From positions 2,968,421-3,032,420 of the forward strand of contig NZ_LT800494.1 in the NCBI RefSeq assembly GCF_900166665.1: DNA of 64,000 nucleotides, written 5' to 3'. Under the pieces are notes generated by a model. It ran no database searches. It was not told the origin of the DNA and worked only from the letters and a program-made list of their open reading frames with translations. Shown one piece after another: positions 35,185-45,398 of this stretch. Made by a program: the position numbers and the translations under genes. Numbering within the stretch: position 1 is the stretch's first letter; each line of letters begins with the position of its first letter. This DNA comes from Cytobacillus gottheilii (GTDB lineage Bacteria; Bacillota; Bacilli; Bacillales; Cytobacillaceae).

Positions 35185-36162
35185 TTGCAGAAAAGTCTTA
35201 AGTCGTTTGCCGTTCTGACAACGATCGGCATGCTTTTAATTTTACTAGGCGGGGCTCTCGTCACTAAAACCGAATCAGGTGAGGGCTGCGGTAATTCTTG
35301 GCCACTTTGTCACGGACAGTTAATCCCTTCGGACATCTCTATGGAACTTGTTATCGAGTTTGCACATAGGGCTGTAACTGGTACTGTAGGAATTATGGTA
35401 CTTATTTTATCTATTTGGTCGTGGAAAACCATTGGCCACATTCGTGAAACAAAGTTTTTATCCATAGCTTCGGTAGTTTTTTTAGTCATACAAGCTCTTA
35501 TAGGTGCAGCTGCAGTCATGTGGGGGCAATCTGATTTTATTATGGCTCTTCATTTCGGGATCTCGCTGATTTCGTTTGCCGCAGTCTTCCTGCTGACATT
35601 GCTTATATTTGAGGTTGATAAAAAGTTTGAAGCTGAAAAATTAATTATCGATAAAAGAATGAAATTTCATATATTCGGTATTTCCCTGTACAGCCTATTT
35701 GTTGTTTATACCGGGGCACTTGTCCGCCATGTGGATGCAAGTTTAGTTTGCAGAGATTGGCCGCTATGTGTTAACGATGGCTTCTTTATGCCAGGCAGTT
35801 TTCACGAATGGGTTCAAATGGGCCATAGAGCTGCTGCAGGTCTAATTTTCATCTGGATTGCCTATGTTACCTACATTGCTATTAAGCATTATAAAAATCA
35901 AAAAGTCATTTACGGCGGATGGATTGCTGCTTTCGCTCTCGTTTCATTACAAGTTATTGCTGGTGCTTTAGTGGTAATCACTAGGTTAAATCTAATTATT
36001 GCTTTGGCACACGCCTTCTTTATCACATGCCTATTTGGGGTTCTAGCTTATTTCATTTTGCTGACGTCCAGAAACAAGCAAAACACCTTAATTCTCGAAG
36101 ATCTAGACAAACAAAAAAAGGCAGAATCTAATACTACTATACCGCCCATTACCATTCCATAA
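35185..36162 (+). CDS. ctaA: Heme A synthase
   Basis: Oxidises the C8 methyl of heme O to the formyl of heme A. The 325 residues form eight membrane helices in two homologous halves. The heme-ligand histidines lie in [36 protein letters not shown] and IALAHAFFI. The extracytoplasmic cysteine pair is in [13 protein letters not shown], and a second pair in [10 protein letters not shown]. The start is TTG at 35185, with TAGGTGA upstream. Divergent from ctaB. Confidence 0.96.
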   Translation: MQKSLKSFAVLTTIGMLLILLGGALVTKTESGEGCGNSWPLCHGQLIPSDISMELVIEFAHRAVTGTVGIMVLILSIWSWKTIGHIRETKFLSIASVVFLVIQALIGAAAVMWGQSDFIMALHFGISLISFAAVFLLTLLIFEVDKKFEAEKLIIDKRMKFHIFGISLYSLFVVYTGALVRHVDASLVCRDWPLCVNDGFFMPGSFHEWVQMGHRAAAGLIFIWIAYVTYIAIKHYKNQKVIYGGWIAAFALVSLQVIAGALVVITRLNLIIALAHAFFITCLFGVLAYFILLTSRNKQNTLILEDLDKQKKAESNTTIPPITIP

Positions 36163-36194
36163 ACATTTTGATGGTTCGTGCACAACTTAAACCA

Positions 36195-36227
36195 AAAGAC
36201 TCGCCATATGATTGGCGAGTCTTTTTT
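36195..36227 (+). terminator. Terminator of ctaA
   Basis: AAAAGACTCGCC-ATATGATT-GGCGAGTCTTTTTT, a strong stem 33 bases after the ctaA stop codon. Confidence 0.93.
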
Positions 36228-36353
36228 GCAGGCTCATTCTATAAGATTTGTTTGGACATTGTTTTGATTAACAAGATTTTATTTGAGCGATTGTAATTTA
36301 AGTAATCTCTAAACAAAATGCTCCATATTTATAAGACTTTTTTGCCCTTCTAA

Positions 36354-36565
36354 TGAAGGAACTAGTCCAGTGAAAAATAAACGGAGTTTTTACTCTTATT
36401 TCAAAAATTGACCTATATTTGGCCAAAATAGGCGGATACATTCAGGTTATTTGGAACAAAAGCGCTTTTTTCGGTGTTTTTCGGTTAGTTAGTCGGATTT
36501 TCTCCGTCTATTTAAGCATTTTTTAAGTGATTTTGTGATTTAAGCGGAATTCTTCCGTCTATTTA
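36354..36565. repeat. Extragenic repeat family 3, copy 2
   Basis: Same order of landmarks as the copy at 4081-4285: ATGAAGGAACTAG, AAATAAACGGAG, ACTCTTATTTC, TTTTTCGGTTAGTTAGTCGGA, CCGTCTATTTAAGC, GATTTAAGCGGAATTCTTCCG. The terminal hairpin is kept with one G-T wobble. It lies downstream of ctaA and its terminator. Confidence 0.75.
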
Positions 36566-36700
36566 TGGGTTTTGTTATTCTGACGTTTTTAGGAATATCT
36601 AAAGGCAATTTTAGTACTATGCTCATTGATTGAAACACCTGATCAGCACCAGCCCAGCCGGAAAAAGATTACCCAGAAACGAAAATAACCTCTATTAATA

Positions 36701-36998
36701 AGAGGCTGAGACATAAGTACTCAGCCTTGTGATATATTCGTATTTAGTATTAAACAACACTTTGTGATTTTACATATATCTTTCATATATGAGTGAAATG
36801 GAGCGGAGGACACTCGACTCCTGTGAGCAAAAGAGGAAAGGGTGAGACCCCACAGGAGCGGTAGCGACGAGCAGGCTCAGCTTCCTCCCCACGGAAAGCG
36901 AGTGTCCGTAGCGCAATGGAACGGCCTTGTTTAAAAACCCAACCGATTTCATCGAACCTTTTTTTAGTAATATTATTTTCTTTTTTCTCACGCCCACT
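36701..36998. repeat. Extragenic hairpin repeat family 1, divergent copy
   Basis: Left end AGAGGCTGAGACATAAG matches the terminal repeat of the 14783 copy. The core is intact, with outer stem GACACTCG (36809-36816) and CGAGTGTC (36899-36906), and inner CTCCTGTG/CCCCACAGGAG. The right end has diverged and no AGCCTC end is visible. Adjacent to the end of pycA. Confidence 0.8.
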
Positions 36999-37005
36999 TT
37001 TTATA

Positions 37006-40000
37006 TTACTTTTTGTTTATTTCTATTAACAAATCACCCGTTTGAATTGCTTCTCCGTTGCCAACATGAATGTTTTTAACTGTACCTGCGAATGGAGCTT
37101 GAACCGTTGTCTCCATTTTCATTGCTTCGGTAATCATTAGATGATCGCCTTTTTGGACCTGGGCTTCCTTTTCAACTAATACTTTAATAACGGTTCCAGG
37201 CATAGACGCTCCAATATGCTGCTCATTATGCGGATCCGCTTTTGTTTTTACTGCGATCGTCGACTTAATGCTTTCATCCTTAATAATGACCTCCCGCTGC
37301 TGACCGTTTAATTCAAAGTACACAACTCTTGTTCCATCCGGCTGAGGTTCACCAATTGACACAAGTTTTACGATTAATGTTTTTCCTGTTTCAATTTCTA
37401 CTTCTATTTCGCTGCCCAGCTCCATTCCGTATAAGAAGGTTGGAGTATCCAAAACAGATATGTCACCAAACTGCTGATGTGTTTTTATATAATCCATATA
37501 AACCTTAGGATATAAAGCGTATGCAATGGCATCAAAGCTTGTTACTTGTCTGCCGATCTCATTAAACAGCTTTTCTTTCAAAGCAGAAAAATCGACATCC
37601 TCTAACAGCTCCCCAGGACGGACAGTAATAGCTTTTTTATCTTTTAAAATAACCTTCTGAAGCTGTTCTGGAAAACCTCCATACGGCTGTCCTAAATACC
37701 CTTCAAACAGCTCAACAACCGAATCAGGAAAATCAAGCGAAGCACCTCTTGTTAAAACATCTTCTTCTGAAAATTGATTCTGCACCATATATAGCGCCAT
37801 GTCACCAACCACTTTAGAAGAAGGAGTTACTTTGACTAAATCTCCAAACATTTCATTTACACGAGAATACATCGTTTTTACTTCATCCCATTTATCACCG
37901 AGTCCCACACCTTTAGCTTGCTGCTGCAGGTTGCTATATTGACCGCCTGGCATTTCATGTTCATATACCTCAGTATGAGGAGCAACCATGCCGCTTTCAA
38001 AATCGTGATAATATTTACGAATATCTTCCCAATAATGCGCTAACTGTTCCAAGGATTTAATATCAACATCCGGCATGCGCTCTGTTCCTTCTAATGCATA
38101 ATAAAGTGAGTTTGCACTCGGCTGTGAAGTCAATCCTGCCATAGAGCTTAACGCTACATCAACAATATCAACTCCAGCTTCAATTGCTTTTGCGTAGGTG
38201 AATAGGCCATTTCCGCTCGTATCATGGGTGTGCAGGTGAACCGGAATATCAATGGTTTCTTTTAATTCAGATATAAGGGAATATGCCGCTTGCGGTTTAA
38301 GCAGTCCCGCCATATCCTTAATGGCTAAAATATGAGCACCCTGCTGCTCAAGCTCACGAGCTAATGATTTATAATAATTAAGGTCATATTTTGTCTTCAG
38401 CGGGTTAGAGATATCACCTGTATAACAGAGGGCAGCTTCTGCAATTTTTCCTGTCTGACGAACAGCATCAATTGCGACTTCCATCCCTTTTACCCAATTC
38501 AGACTGTCAAAGATCCGGAAAACATCAATGCCGGCATAAGCACTCTTTTCAACAAATTCACGAATGACATTATCAGGATAGTTTTTGTAGCCAACTGCGT
38601 TGGATGCACGCAATAGCATTTGCAGCAATACATTAGGCATTTTTTCTCTTAGCGTCAGAAGCCTTTCCCAAGGGTCTTCCTTTAAAAATCGGTAAGCAAC
38701 ATCAAATGTAGCTCCGCCCCACATTTCATAAGAGAACATATTTGGCAAAAGCTTAGCAGTTGGTTCTGCAATATGCTTTAAATCTGTCGTTCTTAGACGT
38801 GTGGCGAGGAGAGATTGATGTGCATCCCTAAAAGTTGTATCGGTTAACAATACATTCTTCTGCTCTTTAATCCACTGAACGAGACCATCAGGCCCTTGTT
38901 TATCAAGAATTTGTTTTGTTCCAGCCTGATATGGTGCATTGTGTTTAATTTTAGGCATTCTTGGCGCTTCAAAGCTAGGACGTTTACTCTTTTCAACTCC
39001 TGGAAAACCATTAATGGTCACATTGCCAATGTAAGAAAGCATTTTTGTTCCACGGTCTTTTCTTTTCGGAAAGATAAATAGTTCTGGAGTCTGATCAATA
39101 AACGATGTATCATATTCCCCTTTTTGAAACTTTTGATGCTTTACGACATTTTCAAGGAACATAATATTTGTTTTCACTCCGCGAATTCGAAATTCCTGAA
39201 GATTTCGAATCATTTTGGCAGAAGCCTGTTTAAAGGTCATCGCATGAGTGGAAAGCTTAACAAGCAAAGAATCATAATGAGGTGTAATAACTGCTCCCTG
39301 ATAGGCATTGCCAGCATCTAGTCTTACACCGAACCCGCCGCCAGAGCGATAAGCCATCAGCTTGCCGGTATCAGGCATAAAATGATTGAGCGGATCTTCT
39401 GTTGTTACACGGGATTGTATTGCAAATCCGGTTATATGTATATTATCCTGCTGGGGAATCCCAACCGTTTCACCATGCAAGTCGTGACCTTCAGCAATCA
39501 TAATTTGCGATTGAACTATATCTATACCCGTGATCATCTCAGTAATTGTATGTTCAACCTGGACACGAGGATTTACTTCAATAAAGTAGAATTGGTTTCC
39601 TGAAACTAAAAACTCGACGGTGCCTGCATTTATATAATCAACATTTTTCATCAGCTTGACAGCCGCTTCACAAATATCATTTCGCAGCTGTTCATCCAAT
39701 GAAACACATGGTGCTACTTCCACCACTTTTTGATGACGTCGCTGAACTGAACAATCTCTTTCAAATAAGTGCACAATATTTCCGTGCTCATCTCCTATAA
39801 TTTGCACTTCAATATGTTTAGGGTTTTCCACAAACTTCTCTACATAGACTTCGTCATTTCCAAATGCAGCTTTAGCTTCTGATTTAGCACGCTCGTATGC
39901 TTCTTTAACTTCATCAGCACTTTTAACAATCCGCATCCCGCGTCCGCCGCCGCCTAAAGAAGCCTTTATGATAATTGGATAGCCGTTCTGCTCCCCAAAC

Positions 40001-40449
40001 TGCTGAACTTCATCAAAGCTCGAAACCGGCCCATCGCTGCCGGGAATAACCGGAATGTCAGCCAGCTGCGCTTGAGATCTTGCTTTGACTTTATCGCCAA
40101 ACATATCTAAGTGCTTGGAATGAGGACCAATAAACTTTATTCCTTCTTCTTCACAGCGTTTAGCGAATTGAATATTTTCAGATAAAAATCCATAGCCTGG
40201 GTGGATCGCGTCCACATTGCTTTCTTTTGCAATTTCAATGATGCCTTCGATGTCTAAATAAGCATCAATCGGTTTTTTTCCTTCTCCAACGAGATAAGCT
40301 TCATCTGCTTTATAGCGATGATAGGAAACAGAATCCTCTTTGGAATAAACAGCAACTGTTCTAATATTTAGTTCGGTACAAGCCCGAAAGACACGAATAG
40401 CAATTTCCCCTCTGTTTGCGACTAAAACCTTGCGAATACGCTGATCCAT
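37006..40449 (-). CDS. pycA: Pyruvate carboxylase
   Basis: Biotin-dependent anaplerotic enzyme making oxaloacetate from pyruvate, ATP and bicarbonate. The 1147 residues are the normal full length. Biotin carboxylase domain about 5-450 (KASLGGGGRGMRIV, ERDCSVQRRHQKVVEVAPC, EVNPRVQVEHTITE); carboxyltransferase about 530-800 (LLTDTTFRDAHQSLLATRLR, FEIRMWGG-type SYEMWGGATFDVA, HLHTHDTSGNG); central allosteric/tetramerisation part; C-terminal biotinyl domain with EAMKMETTVQAP. It starts 41 bases after ftsW and is likely co-transcribed. Confidence 0.98.
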   Translation of the reverse strand: MDQRIRKVLVANRGEIAIRVFRACTELNIRTVAVYSKEDSVSYHRYKADEAYLVGEGKKPIDAYLDIEGIIEIAKESNVDAIHPGYGFLSENIQFAKRCEEEGIKFIGPHSKHLDMFGDKVKARSQAQLADIPVIPGSDGPVSSFDEVQQFGEQNGYPIIIKASLGGGGRGMRIVKSADEVKEAYERAKSEAKAAFGNDEVYVEKFVENPKHIEVQIIGDEHGNIVHLFERDCSVQRRHQKVVEVAPCVSLDEQLRNDICEAAVKLMKNVDYINAGTVEFLVSGNQFYFIEVNPRVQVEHTITEMITGIDIVQSQIMIAEGHDLHGETVGIPQQDNIHITGFAIQSRVTTEDPLNHFMPDTGKLMAYRSGGGFGVRLDAGNAYQGAVITPHYDSLLVKLSTHAMTFKQASAKMIRNLQEFRIRGVKTNIMFLENVVKHQKFQKGEYDTSFIDQTPELFIFPKRKDRGTKMLSYIGNVTINGFPGVEKSKRPSFEAPRMPKIKHNAPYQAGTKQILDKQGPDGLVQWIKEQKNVLLTDTTFRDAHQSLLATRLRTTDLKHIAEPTAKLLPNMFSYEMWGGATFDVAYRFLKEDPWERLLTLREKMPNVLLQMLLRASNAVGYKNYPDNVIREFVEKSAYAGIDVFRIFDSLNWVKGMEVAIDAVRQTGKIAEAALCYTGDISNPLKTKYDLNYYKSLARELEQQGAHILAIKDMAGLLKPQAAYSLISELKETIDIPVHLHTHDTSGNGLFTYAKAIEAGVDIVDVALSSMAGLTSQPSANSLYYALEGTERMPDVDIKSLEQLAHYWEDIRKYYHDFESGMVAPHTEVYEHEMPGGQYSNLQQQAKGVGLGDKWDEVKTMYSRVNEMFGDLVKVTPSSKVVGDMALYMVQNQFSEEDVLTRGASLDFPDSVVELFEGYLGQPYGGFPEQLQKVILKDKKAITVRPGELLEDVDFSALKEKLFNEIGRQVTSFDAIAYALYPKVYMDYIKTHQQFGDISVLDTPTFLYGMELGSEIEVEIETGKTLIVKLVSIGEPQPDGTRVVYFELNGQQREVIIKDESIKSTIAVKTKADPHNEQHIGASMPGTVIKVLVEKEAQVQKGDHLMITEAMKMETTVQAPFAGTVKNIHVGNGEAIQTGDLLIEINKK

Positions 40450-40490
40450 AAAAACACCCCGACTTTGTTATAATTTTCTATGCATTTATT

Positions 40491-41693
40491 TTACTTGCGC
40501 CCGATCGAAGCACCTCTGTAATAAACTGGACTGCTTTCAGGCACAGGTTTTTCAGCTTTATGTTTATATTTTTCTTCATATTTAACAAACATGGATACAT
40601 TTAAAAGGATGCCTATTGCAATTGACATTTGCAGGAGTGATGAACCGCCATAGCTTATAAATGGCAGTGTTACGCCTGTTAATGGAATGACGCCTGATAT
40701 CCCTGCTAAATTAATGAATGCCTGAATACCAATCATACTTGAAATACCAATTGCGAGAAGGCTTCCAAATGGATCCTTGCACTTCATTCCGATATAATAA
40801 CCCCTCAAGACAATATACCCTAGCCCTAATAAGACAAAACCAACCCCAAAAACACCCAGTTCTTCAGCGATTACAGCCATTATGAAGTCTGTATGCACTT
40901 CGGGTAAATAGCCTAGTTTCTGAACACTCTCTCCTAAACCAAGACCCTTTAACCCGCCCACTCCTAATGAAATAAAAGAGTTCGAGAGCTGGTAGCCGTG
41001 TTCCGATCCAAATGGATCCACAAAAGCTTCAAATCTGCCAAGTCTCTTTTCTGAGAAAATTTTCCCTCTAAGCAGTAACACCGCAGGAAGCAAAATAGAA
41101 AAACCAATTAATCCGAGTTTAAAAATGTTTTTATAATTCATTCCGGAAGCAAAAATAATCGTCGCCGCAATTAGAAAAATGATAGCAGCTGTACCAAAAT
41201 CAGGCTGTAATGCGATCAGAACACAAACAAGGATTAAATAGGCAAGCGGCGGAGCAACTCCGCGGTTAAACTCATTTATGTAATTTTGTTTTTTTGCATA
41301 AACGGCCGCTAAGTAAATAATCACACTTAATTTGACAAATTCAGCCGGCTGCAAGCTTCGAGTTCCGACTTCAAACCAGCTCAGCGCATTTCCTGCAACG
41401 GTACCGATGATAAAAAGGCCCGACAAACCAATAATTGATAAAAACACCATTGGAACAAGAATTTTGTTGTTCATAAATGCCTTGTATGGAAACAATGCAA
41501 CTATGATCAGCACAAATGCAGAGATGATCAGGTTTGTTTTTTGTTTTTGATAGAAAAAATCGCTAGACTGGCCATAATATTGAACTGCCATAACCATACT
41601 TGAGCTGTAAACCATTACGAGACCAAATATGCAAAGCAGCACAACGGCAACTAGTAAACTGTAATCATATGATTTTAATATTTTTTTAAACAT
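40491..41693 (-). CDS. ftsW: Peptidoglycan glycosyltransferase FtsW
   Basis: SEDS-family membrane glycosyltransferase that polymerises lipid II at the septum with PBP2B. The 400 residues contain ten membrane helices. SEDS signatures: SLQPAEFVKLSVIIYLA, ALQPDFGTAAIIFLIA (with the catalytic-type aspartate), LPEVHTDFIMAVIAEELGVFG and GVTLPFISYGGSSLL. It lies next to pycA and ylaN as in B. subtilis ftsW; spoVE would lie in the mur cluster. Confidence 0.95.
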   Translation of the reverse strand: MFKKILKSYDYSLLVAVVLLCIFGLVMVYSSSMVMAVQYYGQSSDFFYQKQKTNLIISAFVLIIVALFPYKAFMNNKILVPMVFLSIIGLSGLFIIGTVAGNALSWFEVGTRSLQPAEFVKLSVIIYLAAVYAKKQNYINEFNRGVAPPLAYLILVCVLIALQPDFGTAAIIFLIAATIIFASGMNYKNIFKLGLIGFSILLPAVLLLRGKIFSEKRLGRFEAFVDPFGSEHGYQLSNSFISLGVGGLKGLGLGESVQKLGYLPEVHTDFIMAVIAEELGVFGVGFVLLGLGYIVLRGYYIGMKCKDPFGSLLAIGISSMIGIQAFINLAGISGVIPLTGVTLPFISYGGSSLLQMSIAIGILLNVSMFVKYEEKYKHKAEKPVPESSPVYYRGASIGRK

Positions 41694-41906
41694 GGGCCTC
41701 TTCCCTTATTTTCTAGGTTGTCATATTTATTCGACTTAAGTATAAGATTTCCTGCATGCATTTGAGAAGAGATCGAAAACTAGCAGTTCTGATCTTTTTA
41801 AATGTAACATACTAATTAATTAATATCCATAATTATGACATACTATTTATTTTTCCTTCTTAACTGCCTTCAGTAAAAGTGTCTAATTATAAAATTACTC
41901 AGGTGT

Positions 41907-41945
41907 AAAAAAACTCAAACACCCGAAGAATGTTTGAGTTTTTTC
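41907..41945 (-). terminator. Terminator of ylaN
   Basis: Minus-strand AAAAAACTCAAACA-TTCTTCGGG-TGTTTGAGTTTTTTT, starting three bases after the ylaN stop. Confidence 0.92.
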
Positions 41946-41947
41946 AG

Positions 41948-42232
41948 TTATTTTTTAACGGATGCTTCATGAAGAGCTGATAATTCTCGTTCTAATTCGC
42001 CTAATATGGCTTTCCCGTCCTGATCGTCTATTAAACCTAAACGAACAGCAAAATCTATCTCTCGCGATAGGCCAAACATTTGCGTGTCAAGAACCTCTTC
42101 ATATAAAGGGCACTGAGGCATTGTTAAATTGTCCATTTGGACCTTAATGAGTTTCAATATTTTATCAGCATCTGCTTTAAGCAGTGCACTAGCTTTCTCT
42201 TTATGATCAATAATCATTTCAGAAGCCAACAT
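41948..42232 (-). CDS. ylaN: YlaN family protein, iron homeostasis
   Basis: Small all-helical protein (94 residues), conserved in Firmicutes and essential or conditionally essential in B. subtilis. Recent work links YlaN to iron: it is reported to interact with Fur and relieve repression. Seen: [51 protein letters not shown], the conserved core. GGGGGG lies just before the ATG. It is upstream of ftsW but separated by a terminator and about 250 bases. Confidence 0.92.
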   Translation of the reverse strand: MLASEMIIDHKEKASALLKADADKILKLIKVQMDNLTMPQCPLYEEVLDTQMFGLSREIDFAVRLGLIDDQDGKAILGELERELSALHEASVKK

Positions 42233-42410
42233 TAATCCCCCCGTTTCCGAGCGACTATCCTATCTATAAATTCTATACTTAACCTATAAAAAAAGCAAGA
42301 AATATACGGATAAGCTTCCGTTAATTTGTCTTAAAATTTTTGAGAGTGAGAATAAACTGCCATAAAACCCGTATGTGCCCTATTTTTCAGCCTCCTGCCA
42401 ATTAGAAAAA

Positions 42411-42463
42411 ATGACAATAGAAGAATTTAGCTGTATAATTCTATCCAGATGAAAGCGCTGAAC
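42411..42463 (+). promoter_or_regulatory. Promoter of ylaL with an adjoining cre-like sequence
   Basis: ATGACA (42411-42416), a 17-base spacer and TATAAT (42434-42439). TGAAAGCGCTGAAC at 42450-42463 covers the expected start of transcription and matches the cre consensus at 12 of 14 positions. It also lies inside CCAG...CTGG. Confidence 0.6.
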
Positions 42464-42482
42464 AACTGGGGGGAGAAATAGA

Positions 42483-42983
42483 ATGGAAAATATTATATCA
42501 ATTAAAGGTAATGTTAAATTTCACATAACACTAGATCCAGGTGTTTGGATCTTTGATGATCGCCGCGTAGATTTAAATACATATTTTGATCAGGCCATTA
42601 AAAGAGCAGATGCCCTGGAGGAGTATACAAAGTCAATTTCAAAACATTGGGATAGAGAGATAATGGAAGGTGCCGTTTTTCCGCCTACATTAAAGTCAGA
42701 AAAAAAATTTGAAAAAGAAAAAGTGCTGACAGGAACGTTTGGCATTCCTCTAGCTCCGTTTCTTAAAAACGCTGAGCCAAATGAAGATGCTAAAACTGTG
42801 ATTTTAATCAGCAGCAGTGAAGGGAACGTCGAGCTGTCATTGGAAGAAGCCCAGGGAATGATTTTAGGTTTTTCTAAGGATGGAAAGCCATTAAAGGAAG
42901 ATGGACCCATTCATGCTTATTTCGCTGACGGGCGCAACTATAGCAACCCATTTAAAAACATTACATCTTTTCAAATACAGTAA
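42483..42983 (+). CDS. ylaL: YlaL family protein
   Basis: A 166-residue soluble protein at the ylaL position, between ylaN and ylaK. Databases sometimes label relatives as peptidyl-prolyl isomerase, but I see no PPIase motif. Conserved-looking parts are KFHITLDPGVWIFDDRRVDL at the start and GTFGIPLAPFLKNAEP in the middle. Function unknown. GGGGGGAG precedes the ATG. It is monocistronic, with a sigma-A type promoter just upstream. Confidence 0.75.
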   Translation: MENIISIKGNVKFHITLDPGVWIFDDRRVDLNTYFDQAIKRADALEEYTKSISKHWDREIMEGAVFPPTLKSEKKFEKEKVLTGTFGIPLAPFLKNAEPNEDAKTVILISSSEGNVELSLEEAQGMILGFSKDGKPLKEDGPIHAYFADGRNYSNPFKNITSFQIQ

Positions 42984-43006
42984 ACTGCATACTTGTCAGG
43001 TAACTA

Positions 43007-43053
43007 AAAATCATGTCAAAAAGGATAAATCAGCCTTTTTGACATGATTTTTT
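43007..43053. terminator. Bidirectional terminator of ylaL and ylaK
   Basis: AAAATCATGTCAAAAAGG-ATAAATCAG-CCTTTTTGACATGATTTTTT, a long perfect stem between two convergent genes. Confidence 0.93.
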
Positions 43054-43055
43054 CA

Positions 43056-44384
43056 TTACAGCAAATCAGCGGCCAGCTGAGCCAGGCCTGATCTTTCTCC
43101 CTTAACAAGCCTTACATGACCTGAAACAGACTGATCCTTAAAGCGCTCCAGTACATAGGTTAGGCCATTATTATAGGCATCCAAATACGGATGATCTATT
43201 TGCTCTGGATCCCCCATAAGGACGATTTTACTGCCCTCTCCCACTCTTGTCAGAATCGTTTTAACTTCATGCTTTGTTAGATTTTGCGCTTCATCTATTA
43301 TAATATATTGATCCGGAATGCTTCTTCCTCGAATATATGTGAGTGCTTCAACTTCAATAGAGCCCATACCTGCCAAGATCGCATCCAATTCACCTGGCTT
43401 CTTAACATTAAATAAATATTCCAGATTATCGTAGATCGGCTGCATCCACGGTCTTAACTTTTCTTCCTTTTCACCAGGCAAAAAACCTAGATCCTTGCCA
43501 ACCGGAACAATGGGTCTTGCAACGAGCAGCTTTTTAAAATGGCCGTAATCCTCCGTCTGCATTAAACCAGCCGCCAGTGCTAATAAGGTCTTTCCTGTGC
43601 CTGCTTTTCCTATAAGTGTAATAAGAGGAATATCTTTTTTCAGCAACAGCTCAAGAGCCATGGTCTGCTGAACGTTCCGCGGCTTAATGCCCCATATATG
43701 TTCATAGTCAAAAATAAGCTTTTTTACTTTTTTGCCTGAAGAATCAACCATTCCAAGTGCTGATGAAGAGGAACCTAATGCATCCTTCATGACAAGGAAT
43801 TGATTCGGGTAAAACGGATGATTCACAATATCAGCAAGTAACAGCTCACCTTTTTCATAAAACTTATTCAGCTCTTCTTTTTGGACATACACCTCTAAAA
43901 AGCCGGTATATATATGGTCATTTTCAACAACTCGATCACTTAAAAAATCTTCACTCATTAAACCGATCGCATCAGCCTTCACCCGTACCAAAGCATCCTT
44001 GCTTACCAGTATAACCGGCTTGCCATTTCCTTTCGTTTCTTCCTCAAGAGAAAGGTTTTTCGCAACTGCTAATATGCGGTTATCATTTGTTTTTTCAACA
44101 AAGATTTCTTGAAGCTGCTGAAAGGATCTGTGGTTGAGCTCAATCCGAAGACTTCCGCCATTTTCGAGCGGAATTTTTTCATGCAGTTTACCATTTAACC
44201 TCATGCTGTCTATGAGCCTCGATACTTGCCTTGCATTCCTGCCTATTTCGTCCATATATCTCTTTTTAGAATCAACTTCTTCTAATACGACTGCTGGAAT
44301 TACTACCTCATTTTCTTCAAAAGAAAAAATGGAAAATGGGTCTTGCAACAAGACATTTGTATCTAACACATATATTTTTCTCAA
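43056..44384 (-). CDS. ylaK: PIN domain-PhoH family ATPase YlaK
   Basis: PhoH2-type protein: an N-terminal PIN nuclease domain (VLDTNVLLQDP at about residue 5, with acidic residues in EEVDSKKR) fused to a C-terminal PhoH ATPase (Walker A LIGKAGTGKTLLALA, Walker B YIIIDEAQNL, then ILTRVGEGSKIVLMGDPEQID). PhoH2 proteins are reported as RNA helicase/nucleases. The start is TTG at 44384, seven bases after CAGGAGG, giving 442 residues, the family length. The longer upstream frame has no ribosome site. Confidence 0.93.
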   Translation of the reverse strand: MRKIYVLDTNVLLQDPFSIFSFEENEVVIPAVVLEEVDSKKRYMDEIGRNARQVSRLIDSMRLNGKLHEKIPLENGGSLRIELNHRSFQQLQEIFVEKTNDNRILAVAKNLSLEEETKGNGKPVILVSKDALVRVKADAIGLMSEDFLSDRVVENDHIYTGFLEVYVQKEELNKFYEKGELLLADIVNHPFYPNQFLVMKDALGSSSSALGMVDSSGKKVKKLIFDYEHIWGIKPRNVQQTMALELLLKKDIPLITLIGKAGTGKTLLALAAGLMQTEDYGHFKKLLVARPIVPVGKDLGFLPGEKEEKLRPWMQPIYDNLEYLFNVKKPGELDAILAGMGSIEVEALTYIRGRSIPDQYIIIDEAQNLTKHEVKTILTRVGEGSKIVLMGDPEQIDHPYLDAYNNGLTYVLERFKDQSVSGHVRLVKGERSGLAQLAADLL

Positions 44385-44618
44385 TCCCGATGCCTCCTGC
44401 CCTCGTAGCCATAGTATTGTGCAATATGTTTTGCTGATCCTCATTCACTATTCATGAGAAATAGGAATGGGACAAATTGAACTTTGGTAAACTATATGTT
44501 TTTCTGCATAAAGATAGAAGATATTTTACACAATAATCATGAAAGGTACAGATTAGTTCGGGCTTTTTCTGCCCATGAACCCCGATATTGTTTAATTCTA
44601 TAATAGGAGGTATTACGA

Positions 44619-45260
44619 GTGAGGTTCATACTTTTTTTCATTTTAGCCAGTCTTTTATTAACAGGATGCGGAATGAATAATGACCGAAATGATGCTGCTA
44701 GTCCTAATACAACAGGTCAGAATGCAATAAATGTCCGTAATAGCACCATTCAAGAAACAGATCGTCAATCAGGACAAGAAATTTCAAAGCATCTTGTCGA
44801 TTTGGCCACAAGTCTTCCCAACGTCAATGACGCAACAGCCATTGTCCTTGGTCAATATGCAATCGTAGGAATTGATGTGAACAAGGATCTTGATCGCTCT
44901 GAGGTTGGTTCAATTAAATATTCTGTAGCAGAAATCTTAAAAAAAGACCCGCACGGCGCAAGAGCACTAGTCGTAGCCGATCCAGATATCAATGCACGCC
45001 TTCGTGAAATAGGAGATGATATCGGAGCTGGGCGGCCATTACAGGGGATTATGAATGAACTAGCAGACATTTCCGGCAGATTAATACCTGAAGTGCCAGC
45101 AGATATGGTGGATCCTAATCCACGCAATGCTACAGAAGAACCAGATAAAAAACTAAATAACCAAGAAGAACAAGAACTAGAACAAAAGCAGCAGGAACAA
45201 TCCAATCATTATAAAAATGGCAAATCGTCAAACCAATCGAATAACAACGGCGGCAATTAG
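44619..45260 (+). CDS. ylaJ: YhcN/YlaJ family sporulation lipoprotein
   Basis: Lipoprotein of the YhcN/YlaJ family, made in sporulation and found in the spore inner membrane or cortex region. The 213 residues have a signal with lipobox LLTGC (Cys17), a BON-like core (NVNDATAIVLGQYAIVGIDVNKDLDRSEVGSIKYSVAEILK) and a low-complexity Glu/Gln/Asn tail. The start is GTG behind AGGAGGT. The adjacent ylaK and ylaI orders agree with B. subtilis. Confidence 0.92.
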   Translation: MRFILFFILASLLLTGCGMNNDRNDAASPNTTGQNAINVRNSTIQETDRQSGQEISKHLVDLATSLPNVNDATAIVLGQYAIVGIDVNKDLDRSEVGSIKYSVAEILKKDPHGARALVVADPDINARLREIGDDIGAGRPLQGIMNELADISGRLIPEVPADMVDPNPRNATEEPDKKLNNQEEQELEQKQQEQSNHYKNGKSSNQSNNNGGN

Positions 45261-45333
45261 TTTTGTCCCTCCCCGCAAATCCTCTGAATTGCGGATTCAC
45301 AGCAAATGTCGTCTTCACTCGTTCCAAAAAATA

Positions 45334-45398
45334 AAAAGCCTATGTATGGAAGTCTGAATCCATTTTCAAGATCCAGACTTTCTACCTAAGCTTTTTTT
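45334..45398. terminator. Terminator region between ylaJ and the oxidase-like gene
   Basis: AAAAAGCCTA..TAAGCTTTTTTT outer arms with an inner stem AGTCTG(A)ATC/GATCCAGACT. The right arm includes the last codons of the convergent gene. Confidence 0.7.

Noticed and set aside
44852..45205. Minus-strand Ser/Cys-rich ORF of 117 codons
   Set aside because: Antisense shadow of ylaJ with implausible composition.
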